A stretch of 64,000 nucleotides of DNA from CAYOPZ01 sp964406005 (GCA_964406005.1 CAYOPZ010000003.1:1-64000); one strand, 5' to 3'. Shown: positions 37,372-46,998, numbered from the stretch's first letter. Numbers and translations: made by a program. Notes: a model not told the origin generated them from the letters alone.

Positions 37372-39270
37372 TTATAATTCTCCCAGGGAGGAGATGTTTC
37401 TCTCATTGGTAATCTCTTTGGCTTGCGGGGTATAGATGAACCCCATAAGCTCCTTATTGGCCTCGGTTACCTTGCTCCGGACCAGCTTGTTCATGCTGTT
37501 CAGCTGCTGGTTTTCCTGGCTGAAAGGTTCGTGGAGTATGGCAATGGCAGACGGGAACCAGCGCTGCGGAAAAACGTCCTGATACGCACCGCCGGTTCTG
37601 AACTCATTGAGCTGTCTTTTCAATTCACCCAGTACGGCCTTTTTTGACTCTTCGGTCAGGGGATCCATTTTCTGTTCGCCAAGCCAGCGTTTCATGGCAT
37701 CCTTATCGGGAACAACCAGCAATACGCTATAGGGATTCTGGTTGTTGTACATCATGCACTGTTCAAGGAACGGCACATACTCCGTGAAAGCTTCCTCGAT
37801 TCCCTCGGGGCTGTATTTCTCCCCGTCATCGGCGATCAGCAGACTTTTAAACCTGCCCAGTACATACAGGTAGCCGTCTTTGTCAAAATATCCCATGTCA
37901 CCGGTATACAGCCAGCCGTCCTTCAATGTTTCGGCCGTTGCCGACTCATTCTTCCAGTAACCCAGCATTACATTTTCTCCCCTGCATACAATCTCACCTC
38001 TTTCACCAACGGGTACTTCATTACCATCTTCATCGCAGATCTTCACTTCCAGATTGCTCACAATCCTGCCCGAAGAGCCCAGCTTGTGCCTGGCCTGGGA
38101 ATTGGAAGATATGGTGGGGGCTGCTTCTGAAAGCCCGTACCCCTGGAAAATGGGTATGCCTATCGCATAAAAGAACCTGGCCAGTTCAAGATCCAGCAAG
38201 GCCGCTCCGCCGACGAAGAACTCCATGCGTCCTCCGAAGGCTTCCCTGACCTTTCTGAAAATAACCCTGTCAAGCAGCCAGATATAGGGTTTGAGCAGGA
38301 TGGTCAGGCCCCTGCCCCTGTCATAACCAAGGCGGTAGTAGCCTTTGGCGACATTCACCCCATGTCGGAATAGCTTTTCCATGACGGCTCCTTTCTCCCG
38401 TATTCCCTTTTCAATGTTTTTCTTGAAGTTCTTGGCAATGGCCGGTGCGCTGAACATGAATACAGGCCTTACCTGCTTGATGTTCACAGGAAAATTCTTC
38501 AAGGCTTCCAGCTGTGTTTTCCCCAGTTGAACCGAAGCCAGGCTGGCTCCGGCGGAGAGAATGGTGTAAATCCCGCATGTGTGTGCGAAGGCATGGTCCC
38601 AGGGTAGGTACAGCAGGGTGGTCCACCATTCATACACGGGCATTACGCTGCGGGCCTGCTCCACATTGGCCGTATAGTTCCTGTGGGAAAGCAGTACGCC
38701 TTTGGGCTCTGCAGTCGTTCCGGAAGTGTAGCAGATGTTGGCATAATCGTTCTCCTGCACGCTTTTCCAGGTTTTTTCAAAAGTTTCTGCATTCTTCTCC
38801 AGGTATTCATCACCCGTGCCGCAGACATCGTCAAAAAACAGTTCATTCTCATCATAGCTTTCCTGCGGATCGAGGTAGATCACCTTTTCCAGGCAGCCGA
38901 TCTCTTTTTTCATTTTCCCGATCTTGGAGGCTTCCCTTCCGGATACGATGATCATTCTTGACCCCGAGTGTTCGATCCGGAATTTTATTTCGGGTTCTTC
39001 CAGGCGGTTTGACAGGGGAACGTTGACCGCGCCGGCATACAGGATCCCGAGTTCACTGAATACCCATTTGTTCCTTCCTTCCGAAAGCAATGCAACACGG
39101 TCTCCCTTTTGAATGCCCCTGCTCAGGAGCCCCGCTGCAAACCTGTGAACTTCCTTCCTGGCTTCCCCGTAGGTTGTGGGTTTGTAACCGCTGCCCGCAT
39201 TTTCAAGCAGATATACATTGTCCTTGTATTTTTCAACACAATCATTAAACAAAGAATTCAGGGTTCTCAT
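37372..39270 (-). CDS. long-chain acyl-CoA synthetase (AMP-forming)
   Basis: A 632-residue enzyme of the adenylate-forming family. The P-loop CYTSGTTAEPKGVLLSH, FQGYGLSEAAPTIS, DGWLYTGDMGYFDKDGYLYVLGR and the following K of GEKYSPE are present; the length and the N-terminal YGEARKEVHRFA fit FadD15-type long-chain enzymes. It activates fatty acids for lipid synthesis or breakdown. The SpoIIE phosphatase gene follows 11 bases later and is likely on the same transcript, an unusual partner. Confidence 0.92.
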   Translation of the reverse strand: MRTLNSLFNDCVEKYKDNVYLLENAGSGYKPTTYGEARKEVHRFAAGLLSRGIQKGDRVALLSEGRNKWVFSELGILYAGAVNVPLSNRLEEPEIKFRIEHSGSRMIIVSGREASKIGKMKKEIGCLEKVIYLDPQESYDENELFFDDVCGTGDEYLEKNAETFEKTWKSVQENDYANICYTSGTTAEPKGVLLSHRNYTANVEQARSVMPVYEWWTTLLYLPWDHAFAHTCGIYTILSAGASLASVQLGKTQLEALKNFPVNIKQVRPVFMFSAPAIAKNFKKNIEKGIREKGAVMEKLFRHGVNVAKGYYRLGYDRGRGLTILLKPYIWLLDRVIFRKVREAFGGRMEFFVGGAALLDLELARFFYAIGIPIFQGYGLSEAAPTISSNSQARHKLGSSGRIVSNLEVKICDEDGNEVPVGERGEIVCRGENVMLGYWKNESATAETLKDGWLYTGDMGYFDKDGYLYVLGRFKSLLIADDGEKYSPEGIEEAFTEYVPFLEQCMMYNNQNPYSVLLVVPDKDAMKRWLGEQKMDPLTEESKKAVLGELKRQLNEFRTGGAYQDVFPQRWFPSAIAILHEPFSQENQQLNSMNKLVRSKVTEANKELMGFIYTPQAKEITNERNISSLGEL

Positions 39271-39338
39271 AGGTATATGTCAAATGATTTTATTGAATTG
39301 TAAGTTAAAAAAAAACCGGCAAGAAGACAGGGATTAAT

Positions 39339-40604
39339 TCATTTCAGCCTGATGAACTGTTTCCTGTCCGGGCCCAGGGATACCACGGATATGGGAACCT
39401 GAACCTGGTTTTCAATAAAATCGATGTAGGCAAGAAACTCTCCCGGGAGTTCATTCCTGCGTGTCATTTTTGAGATATCCGTCCGCCAGGAAGGGAGTTC
39501 CGTATATACGGGTTCGACAGGCTGATTGATATCGTAGGGAAGCTGCTGGCTTTCCTTTCCGTTAATCCTGTATGCAGTACAAATCTTCAGTGTATCGAAA
39601 TGACTCAGCACATCTGATTTGGTCATCATCATTTCCGTAGCGCCGTTCAGCATAATGGAATATTTCAGGGCCGGAAGGTCAAGCCAGCCGCACCTGCGGG
39701 GCCGTCCGGTGGTGGCTCCGTATTCCGCGCCATGGTCGCGCAGGGCCTGTCCGGTATCGTTGTCAAGTTCGGTGGGGAAGGGACCGCTGCCAACCCTCGT
39801 GCAGTATGCCTTGAATATTCCGATTACCCGGCCTATTTTCTGTGGTGAGACCCCGAGACCTGTACAGGCACCGGCACAGATCGTATTGGAGGAAGTCACA
39901 TAGGGATAGGAACCGAAATCAATATCCAGCATGGTCCCCTGCGCCCCTTCGGCAAGAATGGATTTGCCCTCCTGCAGGAAGCGATTGATAAGGTATTCAC
40001 CGTCAACAAGCCGGAATGAACGCATCAGCTCTATGCCATCCATCCATCCCTCTGAATACTCCCGGAGATCGAATTCAAAATCATATTGCCGGAGGATCTC
40101 CAGGTGCTTATTTGTCAGAAAATCGTATTTCCCGGGAAAATCCGGAGATTCAATATCGCCTGCACGCATCCCGTTCCTCCCGGTTTTATCCATATAGGCA
40201 GGTGTGATCCCCTTGAGCGTTGACCCGATTTTGGTCTTTCCCTTGGCTGCCTCGGAAGCCGCATCGAGTATCCTGTGGGTGGGCAATATGAGATGCGCCT
40301 TCTTTGAGATAAGCAGGTTCGGTGCAGGATCCACCCCCAGTTTCCTGATCTCGTCGACTTCTCCCTTGAAGATGATAGGATCGAGCACGACCCCGTTTCC
40401 GATTACATTGATGGTGCCCTCCCCGAAGACCCCGGAAGGGATATTGTGTGCGATGTGTTTAATATTGTTGAATTCCAGTGTATGGCCGGCATTGGGTCCT
40501 CCCTGGAACCGGGCGATCACATCATAATCAGGGGTAAAAACATCCACAAGTTTCCCTTTCCCTTCATCGCCCCACTGAAGGCCTAACAATACATCGATTT
40601 TCAT
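39339..40604 (-). CDS. purA: adenylosuccinate synthetase
   Basis: A 421-residue enzyme that joins IMP and aspartate using GTP, the first step to AMP. LGLQWGDEGKGKLVD is the GTP-binding loop, FQGGPNAGHT and AEGAQGTMLDIDFGSYPYVT bind IMP, and TTGRPRRCGWLDL is a family block. Length is normal. It lies between the acyl-CoA synthetase and a Fur-family gene on the same strand, with 112 bases to the latter. Confidence 0.97.
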   Translation of the reverse strand: MKIDVLLGLQWGDEGKGKLVDVFTPDYDVIARFQGGPNAGHTLEFNNIKHIAHNIPSGVFGEGTINVIGNGVVLDPIIFKGEVDEIRKLGVDPAPNLLISKKAHLILPTHRILDAASEAAKGKTKIGSTLKGITPAYMDKTGRNGMRAGDIESPDFPGKYDFLTNKHLEILRQYDFEFDLREYSEGWMDGIELMRSFRLVDGEYLINRFLQEGKSILAEGAQGTMLDIDFGSYPYVTSSNTICAGACTGLGVSPQKIGRVIGIFKAYCTRVGSGPFPTELDNDTGQALRDHGAEYGATTGRPRRCGWLDLPALKYSIMLNGATEMMMTKSDVLSHFDTLKICTAYRINGKESQQLPYDINQPVEPVYTELPSWRTDISKMTRRNELPGEFLAYIDFIENQVQVPISVVSLGPDRKQFIRLK

Positions 40605-40716
40605 GAATTGGTGTAATAGGATTTCCGGAGCGTGAAGGTACGAATAATTTCCACTTTTCGGTCTGAGCGGAATACATTAATGTGAAAAGTTATCAAATCG
40701 TTTGGCCTGCCCCGGC

Positions 40717-41163
40717 CTACCCCCGGTTTTCCTCGGATGTGCCGTAGATGTAAAGTGAATGGTGTGAAGGACTGAAGTTGTTCAGCTCACAGGCAGTTTT
40801 AATGATTTCATCGATACGCGGATCGCAGAATTCGATCACCTTGCCTGACTCTACGTCAATCAGGTGATCATGCTGCATGCAATGATATGCTTTTTCAAAC
40901 TGGGCAATATTTTTTCCGAACTGGTGCTTGATGACAAGGTTGCAGTCGAGCAGCAGCTCTATGGTGTTGTAAAGGGTAGCCCGGCTCACCCTGTAATTTT
41001 TGTTCTTCATGAAGATGTAGAGCGACTCGATGTCAAAGTGTCCGTCGCGGGAATAGATCTCTTCAAGGATCGCATACCGTTCCGGGGTCTTTCTGTGCCC
41101 TTTCTTTTCAAGGTATTCGGTAAATATCTTTTTCACCGTTTCCCGGGTCTCATCATTAACCAT
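40717..41163 (-). CDS. Fur family metal-dependent regulator lacking the CxxC zinc motif
   Basis: A 148-residue winged-helix regulator. The DNA-binding part includes RKTPERYAILEEIYSRDGHFDIESLY and RVSRATLYNTIELLLD. The HDH at 98-100 is the regulatory metal region. Where Fur and Zur usually have CxxC for structural zinc, this protein has IDVES (102-106), with other cysteines at 95 and 113. It is therefore an atypical Fur/PerR-like protein; Bacteroidota have several such, and its metal (iron, manganese, or haem as in the Har protein of Porphyromonas) is uncertain. Confidence 0.9.
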   Translation of the reverse strand: MVNDETRETVKKIFTEYLEKKGHRKTPERYAILEEIYSRDGHFDIESLYIFMKNKNYRVSRATLYNTIELLLDCNLVIKHQFGKNIAQFEKAYHCMQHDHLIDVESGKVIEFCDPRIDEIIKTACELNNFSPSHHSLYIYGTSEENRG

Positions 41164-41190
41164 AACAAGACTAATTAAAAATAATCAGGC

Positions 41191-41221
41191 TAAAATTATA
41201 TTTTTTTTTTCTATTATCCAA
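41191..41221 (-). promoter_or_regulatory. putative promoter of the Fur-family gene
   Basis: On the minus strand: TTG (41219-41221), 20 bases, TAATTTTA (41191-41198), one mismatch to the -7 form. The region also holds a run of ten T on the plus strand, which on the other strand could contribute to termination or promoter strength. Confidence 0.4.
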
Positions 41222-41222
41222 T

Positions 41223-43466
41223 CTACTCTTCGATTGTTTCTACCCGTTTGACGGCATCCACACCCTTGATCTTGATAAGGTTCATGATCAGGTTGTTCAG
41301 GTCTTTTGTATTGTGAACGTAAAGATCTATGTTGCCTTCGAATATCCCGTCATGGCTTGCCAGCCTTATATTTCTCATATTCACGGAAAGTTCCTTGGAG
41401 ATCAGTGTGGTGATATTGTTGTATATCCCGAATTTATCTACGCCCTGGATGTGGATCCTGACCAGGTAGCTAAGGATTTTATGTGTGGTCCATTTCGCAG
41501 GGATGATCCGGTTACCCTGGCTTGACATCAGGCGGACCGCATTGGGGCACTTGGCCGTGTGGATCACGATGGATCCGTCCTGGCTCCGGTACCCGACCAC
41601 ATTGTCGCCCGGAATGGGGTTGCAGCATCTGGCTATGCTGTATTCTTTTTCGGTTTCATCGAGGTTTTCACGGATCAAAAAGGGAGATTCCCTGTTCCTT
41701 TTCCCTCCGGGTCCCTTTTTTTTCGGTGCCGGTTTCTTATTTCTGGAGGAAGAGGTAAACTGAAGCTCCCAATAGCGTATCCACTTGTTCTTGGTGTTTT
41801 TCCTGAGGATTTTTTTCATTTCCTCGAGGGTAATGATCCCGCTTCCGATCTTGCTGTACAGCTCATCCTTGGATACGACCTCGTACGCCGGCAGAAGTTT
41901 CCTGAAAATCCTCGAAGAGGGTTTCAGGTTGTATTCGAGGAGTTTGTCCTCAAGCATTTTCTTCCCTTTCTCGATGCGGTTCTTGGTTTCTGCCTTGAGC
42001 GCTGTCTTGATGGATGATTTGGCCTTGGCCGTAATGACATAATCCAGCCATTCCCTTTGTGCCTTCTGGTTGTCCGATGTGAGGATTTCTACCTGGTCCC
42101 CGCTTTTCAGGGGCTGGTTCAGGGAAACAAGTTTGTGATTTACCTTGGCCCCGATCGCCTTGTTTCCGATTTCAGAGTGGATTTCATAGGCAAAATCGAG
42201 GGCAGTGGCTTTCTGCGGCAGGGATTTGATATGTCCCTTGGGTGTAAATACAAGGATTTCGGAGGCAAAGAGGTTCAGTTTGAAGTCGTCGAGGAATTCC
42301 AGTGCATTGGAATCGGGATTTTCCAGCATTTCACGTATGCGTTTGATCCATTTATCCAGCTCTGAGCTGCTTTCTTTTCCCTCCTGTTTGTACATCCAGT
42401 GCGCTGCAAATCCACGTTCTGCGATCTCATCCATGCGATGGCTGCGTATCTGTACTTCGACCCAGTTGCCGTGAGGCCCCATGACCGTTACATGCAGTGC
42501 TTCATAACCGTTGGCCTTGGGGGTTGATACCCAGTCGCGGATCCGGTCCGGTTTGGGCTTATAGGTATCCGTGATGGCCGAGTATATATTCCAGCATTGT
42601 GTCTTTTCAGGGATGCGGGGAATGGGTTCGAAAACAATCCGGATGGCCAGCAGATCATATACTTCCTCGAATGGCACATTTTTGATCTGCATCTTGCTCC
42701 AGATGGAATAAATGGATTTCGGGCGGCCCCTGATATCAAACTTGTAGCCCATGTCTTCCAGCTTGTCAATCAGGGGAAGCGAGAAGGAATTGATCATCTG
42801 GTTCCTTCTCTTCTCATTGTCTTTCACCCTGGCCACCAGGTCATGATAAATCTTGGGATACCTGTACTTCAGGCTCAGGTCTTCAAGTTCCGTCTTGATT
42901 CTATACAGGCCCAGCCTGTGGGCAAGGGGTGCATAAAGATATATTGTTTCTCCGGAAATCTTGATCTGCTTGTTCGGGGGAAGTGAATCCAGGGTTCGCA
43001 TGTTATGCAGCCTGTCAGCCAGTTTGATAAGGATCACCCTTACGTCATCCGAAAGGGTGAGCAGCATTTTTCTGAAGTTTTCGGCCTGCAGTGAGGATTT
43101 GTTGTCGAAAACCCCTGAAATCTTGGTGAGCCCGTCGATAATGGAGGCCACTTTTTTCCCGAAATTGTTCTCAATATCCTCAATCGTATATTCCGTGTCT
43201 TCCACAACATCATGCAGCAGGGCGCATATCACGGATGTGGGGCCAAGGCCTATTTCGTGGGTTACGATTCTGGCCACCGCAATCGGGTGGATCACATAGG
43301 GTTCGCCTGACTTACGGCGCATTCCTTTATGGGCCTCACTGGCCATGCGGAACGCCTTACGTATAAGGCGCTGATCTGTTTTTCCCTCGCAGCGGGTGCA
43401 ATGTTTAAGCAGATCTTCAAACTGGCTCTGTACAAGATTTTCCTCCGGTTTGGTAAGTACGCTCAT
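41223..43466 (-). CDS. RelA/SpoT bifunctional (p)ppGpp synthetase/hydrolase
   Basis: A 747-residue protein. The HD hydrolase site is intact (LLHDVVEDTEY), the synthetase domain carries DWVSTPKANGYEALHV and EVQIRSHRMDEIAERGFAAHW, the TGS domain begins VFTPKGHIKSLP, and a C-terminal ACT domain is present. It makes and degrades the stringent-response alarmones. The frame extends 62 codons upstream to 43652 with arginine-rich sequence unlike the family. The start at 43466 is chosen because the family N terminus begins there and a -7 box TAATTTTG lies at 43488-43495 inside the extension. Confidence 0.95.
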   Translation of the reverse strand: MSVLTKPEENLVQSQFEDLLKHCTRCEGKTDQRLIRKAFRMASEAHKGMRRKSGEPYVIHPIAVARIVTHEIGLGPTSVICALLHDVVEDTEYTIEDIENNFGKKVASIIDGLTKISGVFDNKSSLQAENFRKMLLTLSDDVRVILIKLADRLHNMRTLDSLPPNKQIKISGETIYLYAPLAHRLGLYRIKTELEDLSLKYRYPKIYHDLVARVKDNEKRRNQMINSFSLPLIDKLEDMGYKFDIRGRPKSIYSIWSKMQIKNVPFEEVYDLLAIRIVFEPIPRIPEKTQCWNIYSAITDTYKPKPDRIRDWVSTPKANGYEALHVTVMGPHGNWVEVQIRSHRMDEIAERGFAAHWMYKQEGKESSSELDKWIKRIREMLENPDSNALEFLDDFKLNLFASEILVFTPKGHIKSLPQKATALDFAYEIHSEIGNKAIGAKVNHKLVSLNQPLKSGDQVEILTSDNQKAQREWLDYVITAKAKSSIKTALKAETKNRIEKGKKMLEDKLLEYNLKPSSRIFRKLLPAYEVVSKDELYSKIGSGIITLEEMKKILRKNTKNKWIRYWELQFTSSSRNKKPAPKKKGPGGKRNRESPFLIRENLDETEKEYSIARCCNPIPGDNVVGYRSQDGSIVIHTAKCPNAVRLMSSQGNRIIPAKWTTHKILSYLVRIHIQGVDKFGIYNNITTLISKELSVNMRNIRLASHDGIFEGNIDLYVHNTKDLNNLIMNLIKIKGVDAVKRVETIEE

Positions 43467-43487
43467 ACCTGTCAGGGGTTGATCCGG

Positions 43488-43495
43488 CAAAATTA
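43488..43495 (-). promoter_or_regulatory. -7 box of the RelA/SpoT gene
   Basis: On the minus strand TAATTTTG, 21 bases before the chosen start. No -33 TTTG at the usual spacing was noted. It decides the start codon at 43466 over the longer frame. Confidence 0.5.
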
Positions 43496-43525
43496 GTGAT
43501 TTCTGTCGATTTCCGGAAGTCCGGG

Positions 43526-45037
43526 TCAGGGATAAAAAACGGTAATCTGTCCGGTTTGTTCGACTTCGATACCGCTGGTGGTGGTCAATCTTATATGGTA
43601 AATAAAGACGCCTTCCGGAGCCTTTGCATTTCCCTTTACCCTTCCGTCCCATGCCGCCAGGGGATCGGTGGTCTCGAATATCATGGATCCCCAGCGGTCA
43701 AAGACCTGGAAAAGATATTTTTCAGGTATGAACGTAAGCGCCGGCCTGATCTCATCATTTATCAAGTCGTCATTGGGTGTAAATGCATTGGCCATAAGGA
43801 TTTCCGGAACCACGGAAATGCATACGGTATTTGAACTGCTGTATCCCTTCTCCCCCCTTGAATAATTGTCATTTTCCTCGGCAACGACATAATAGCAGAC
43901 ATTGTCCTGTATCCGGGTTCCCGTTACACTGCCGAGATTGTCGGTATAGGAAGTATCGGAGGGATCCATGCTCCGGATAAGTTCCGTTTCCTCCTGGTTG
44001 ATGATCCTGTAAACATTGTAGCTTTTGACCCCGGCTTCATATTCCTCATAGGGATTCCATTGCAGGATGCTCTGCAATCCGGCCGGCCGGGCGGTAAGCA
44101 CGATGTTCCCCGCCGTATTCGATCCGGTTACGGGATTATCACATACATCCAGGGAATAGAGCCGGTACAGGTATCTTCTGTCCGTTCCGATCACAGGATC
44201 GGAATAAGTAAGCTGGCTGCCATTCACGCCTGTAAATGTTTCAATCTCAGTATAAGGGGACCCCGGCCTTGCCCTGAGAAGGCTGAAATCTTCCACTTCA
44301 CCGGAAGGATCGATGTAAAAGGCCAGGTTGATGACGTTGCCGCCGCCCTCATCCACGCTCGCATATTCCGCATCGATATATTGCGGATGCAGGGGATGGA
44401 AAACATCCCGGCACAGCTTATTGGACAGGGATCTTGTATTGTCATTCCGGACCGCTTCCAATAAATAACAATAGCGATGGTTGTCGGCAACCGGGCCGTG
44501 GCTGAAACCGAGACTGCCCGAATCAACTTCCCCGATCTTAACGAAGGGATCATTCCCGGTCTTTGCGAACACCTCGTATCTGACCAGATTGTCCCAGCCC
44601 AGGTAGGGCGTCCAGGACAGTTCCATGGTAGAGGAGCATGAATCGTAAACAGCCGACAGGTGCATGGTGGTATGGGGGTCGGGAGTCAGACTGGGCTGGT
44701 TGAATGCATTTATGGCCTGCACGGTGAGCGAAAGGGAATCTTCCGGCAGGCCTGCCTTGTTATAGGTGTATTGAAATGTTTCCGCATTAACCGTATCGTA
44801 CGCTTTGGGGTACCATTGTCCCTCGGTATCGGTAAAGTAATAAAACAGGGTATATTTTTCAACCTCTTCCGAGGTGCTGGCATTCCAGTAGATCACGGGA
44901 AGGTTGTCTGCCGTGTCAATGCTTACCCGGTCGATTTCCGGCGGTTCGGGACGGGGTGGCTGAGCCCGGCCCGTTATTGTCAGGCCCGTCATTGCAAAGA
45001 AACTGAATGTCAGTATTATAAGAAGACTTTTTCTCAT
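43526..45037 (-). CDS. secreted protein with T9SS type B (CHU_C) sorting domain
   Basis: A 503-residue protein with a signal peptide (1-25, after GRA) and fibronectin type III-like beta sandwiches (about 30-410). The C terminus (about 415-503) begins ILMANAFTPNDDLINDE and continues through FDRWGSMIFETTDPLAAWDG to a final TGQITVFYP, the gliding-motility-associated CHU_C type B sorting domain. It is a T9SS cargo, probably a surface adhesin or structural protein. No enzyme motif was seen. Single gene, divergent from the second ClC. Confidence 0.9.
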   Translation of the reverse strand: MRKSLLIILTFSFFAMTGLTITGRAQPPRPEPPEIDRVSIDTADNLPVIYWNASTSEEVEKYTLFYYFTDTEGQWYPKAYDTVNAETFQYTYNKAGLPEDSLSLTVQAINAFNQPSLTPDPHTTMHLSAVYDSCSSTMELSWTPYLGWDNLVRYEVFAKTGNDPFVKIGEVDSGSLGFSHGPVADNHRYCYLLEAVRNDNTRSLSNKLCRDVFHPLHPQYIDAEYASVDEGGGNVINLAFYIDPSGEVEDFSLLRARPGSPYTEIETFTGVNGSQLTYSDPVIGTDRRYLYRLYSLDVCDNPVTGSNTAGNIVLTARPAGLQSILQWNPYEEYEAGVKSYNVYRIINQEETELIRSMDPSDTSYTDNLGSVTGTRIQDNVCYYVVAEENDNYSRGEKGYSSSNTVCISVVPEILMANAFTPNDDLINDEIRPALTFIPEKYLFQVFDRWGSMIFETTDPLAAWDGRVKGNAKAPEGVFIYHIRLTTTSGIEVEQTGQITVFYP

Positions 45038-45088
45038 ATCCTTAAAACCGGTATCCTTTCAGGAGGCTTCGATCGCAAACTAAAACTA

Positions 45089-45096
45089 CAAATATA
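45089..45096 (-). promoter_or_regulatory. -7 box of the CHU_C protein gene
   Basis: On the minus strand TATATTTG matches TAnnTTTG, 51 bases before the start at 45037. No -33 at standard spacing. Confidence 0.4.
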
Positions 45097-45183
45097 AATC
45101 AAACTTCACAGTACGGTTTATGAACGGATGCAGGGGTGTAAATATTCTTACGGGGGAATCCTCGCAATTCCCGCGGGGAATAT

Positions 45184-45191
45184 TAATTTTG
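45184..45191 (+). promoter_or_regulatory. -7 box of the second ClC gene
   Basis: TAATTTTG lies six bases before the start codon at 45198, so the mRNA would be almost leaderless. A near-palindrome, ATTCCCGCGGGGAAT (45168-45182), lies just upstream and could be an operator. Confidence 0.5.
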
Positions 45192-45197
45192 TGTCTC

Positions 45198-46970
45198 ATG
45201 AAAAAGCTGAGCATATACAGGCGCTTGCTGATATTGAGGGTCAAGCATCTGGGATCCAGGCAATTCATTCTTCTTCTGAGCATTGTAATAGGCTTAATGG
45301 CGGGTCTGGGAGCCGTTGTTATTAAAAAAATGGTTCATCTTATTGATCTCTTTTTAACCGGGGGTCTTGTACACCAGTTCCACCACTACCTTTATTTTAT
45401 TTTTCCGACAATCGGCATCCTCATCGTGATCCTGTTTATCAAGTATGTCAACAAACATCCTGTCGAACACGGGATACCGGGAGTGCTGCACGCCATTTCA
45501 AAGCAGAACGGGATGATACACCGTCACAATCTTTATTCGTCGATAATCACCAGTGTGCTCACGGTCGGTTTCGGCGGCTCGGTGGGGTTGGAGGGGCCAA
45601 CGGTGGCGACAGGGGCCGCGGTGGGATCCAACCTCGGGCGTTTGTTCAGGATGAATTACCAGCAGGTCATCCTTCTGCTTGGCTGCGCATGTGCGGGAGC
45701 CATGTCGGCCATTTTCAAGGCGCCCATTGCCGCCATCGTCTTTGCTCTCGAGGTAATCATGCTTGACCTCACCCTTGCCTCACTGGTCCCTCTCCTGGTC
45801 GCCTCGGTCACAGCGGCACTGACATCCTATCTTTTTATGGGACAGAATGTGCTCTATACAGTTGATATCAAGGACCCTTTCCTGCTGAACCAGGTTCCCT
45901 GGTATATCATCCTGGGCGTGATGGCAGGCTTCATGTCGGTGTATTTCACGCGTATGTACATGTTTGTCACCGAGTTTTTTGAAAAGCTGAAAAGCGACTG
46001 GCTTCGTCTTCTGACAGGGGGGATTTTCCTGGGCATACTCGTGTTTATGGTTCCCTCCCTGTACGGGGAAGGATATGAGCCCATCAACAGCTGCCTGAAC
46101 GGCAATTACGGTTACCTGTTTGAGAATATCCTTTATGACCGTTTCAGCGGGAGCCTGGCGGTCATGCTCATCGTATTGTTTTTCATTCTCACCTTCAAGG
46201 TAATTGCAACCAGTGTCACTTTTAGCGCAGGTGGTATAGGAGGAATCTTCGCCCCTTCGCTTTTTATAGGCTCCAATATGGGTCTGTTTGCAGCCAAGAT
46301 ACTGAACCTGTTCGGAGCAGATATTTCAGAGGGCAATTTTGCCCTGGTGGGTATGGCGGGACTCATCGCAGGGGTGATCCATGCGCCGCTTACCGCGATC
46401 TTCCTGATTGCGGAGATCACCGGCGGCTACCAGCTGTTCATGCCCCTGATGATCGTGGCCACCATCTCCTATGCCACAACGCGGTTCTTTGTGTCCAATT
46501 CCGTGTATACCATACAGCTGGCCAAGCGGGGGGAACTGATGACACACGACAAGGACAGGAACGTGTTACTGCTGATGAAGGTTGAGCAGCTCATCGAGAG
46601 GGATTTCAATGCCATTGACCCGGAGGCCAGGCTCCTCGACCTGATCAGGGTGATCAAGCAGGCGCACAGGAACATTTTCCCTGTCGTGGACAAGGAAGGC
46701 ATCTTTTACGGGATTGTCAAAATGGACCACATCCGCCACATCATGTTTGACAAGGAAAGCTGGGAAACCACCCATGTCAGGGACCTGATGTTCATGCCCC
46801 AGTATACCATAAACCTCGGGGAATCCATGGAAGAAGTGGCGAAGAAATTCCAGGAAAGCGGCAGGTATAACATTGCCGTGCTGGAAAACGGAAAGTACCT
46901 GGGATTTGTTTCCCGCGCCAAGGTTTTTTCATCCTACCGTGAAATGCTGAAAAGGATATCACGGGAATAA
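45198..46970 (+). CDS. ClC-family chloride channel/antiporter with CBS pair (second copy)
   Basis: A 590-residue membrane protein. HGIPGV (91-96), GLEGPTVATG (130-139, with gating glutamate E132) and GGIGGIFAPSLFIG are the ClC segments, followed by a CBS pair in the last 125 residues. As in the first ClC, the internal glutamate of exchangers is valine (VFALEVIML). It differs from the copy at 258 in the first two selectivity segments (GLEGP against GREGP, EHGIP against GHGVP), so the two are old paralogues. The longer frame to 45120 would start upstream of the -7 box and is rejected in favour of 45198. Confidence 0.92.
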   Translation: MKKLSIYRRLLILRVKHLGSRQFILLLSIVIGLMAGLGAVVIKKMVHLIDLFLTGGLVHQFHHYLYFIFPTIGILIVILFIKYVNKHPVEHGIPGVLHAISKQNGMIHRHNLYSSIITSVLTVGFGGSVGLEGPTVATGAAVGSNLGRLFRMNYQQVILLLGCACAGAMSAIFKAPIAAIVFALEVIMLDLTLASLVPLLVASVTAALTSYLFMGQNVLYTVDIKDPFLLNQVPWYIILGVMAGFMSVYFTRMYMFVTEFFEKLKSDWLRLLTGGIFLGILVFMVPSLYGEGYEPINSCLNGNYGYLFENILYDRFSGSLAVMLIVLFFILTFKVIATSVTFSAGGIGGIFAPSLFIGSNMGLFAAKILNLFGADISEGNFALVGMAGLIAGVIHAPLTAIFLIAEITGGYQLFMPLMIVATISYATTRFFVSNSVYTIQLAKRGELMTHDKDRNVLLLMKVEQLIERDFNAIDPEARLLDLIRVIKQAHRNIFPVVDKEGIFYGIVKMDHIRHIMFDKESWETTHVRDLMFMPQYTINLGESMEEVAKKFQESGRYNIAVLENGKYLGFVSRAKVFSSYREMLKRISRE

Positions 46971-46971
46971 A

Positions 46972-46998
46972 GAAACCGCCCCTTCCGGGACGGTCTCT
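46972..46998. terminator. stem-loop between convergent genes
   Basis: An ACCG-C-CCC / GGG-A-CGGT stem with a short TTCC loop lies between the ClC stop and the DUF5684 stop. The T tract is short on either strand, so it is a moderate bidirectional terminator candidate. Confidence 0.5.

Noticed and set aside
43467..43652. N-terminal extension of RelA/SpoT
   Set aside because: Arginine-rich, unlike the family, and contains the -7 box; the start at 43466 is preferred.
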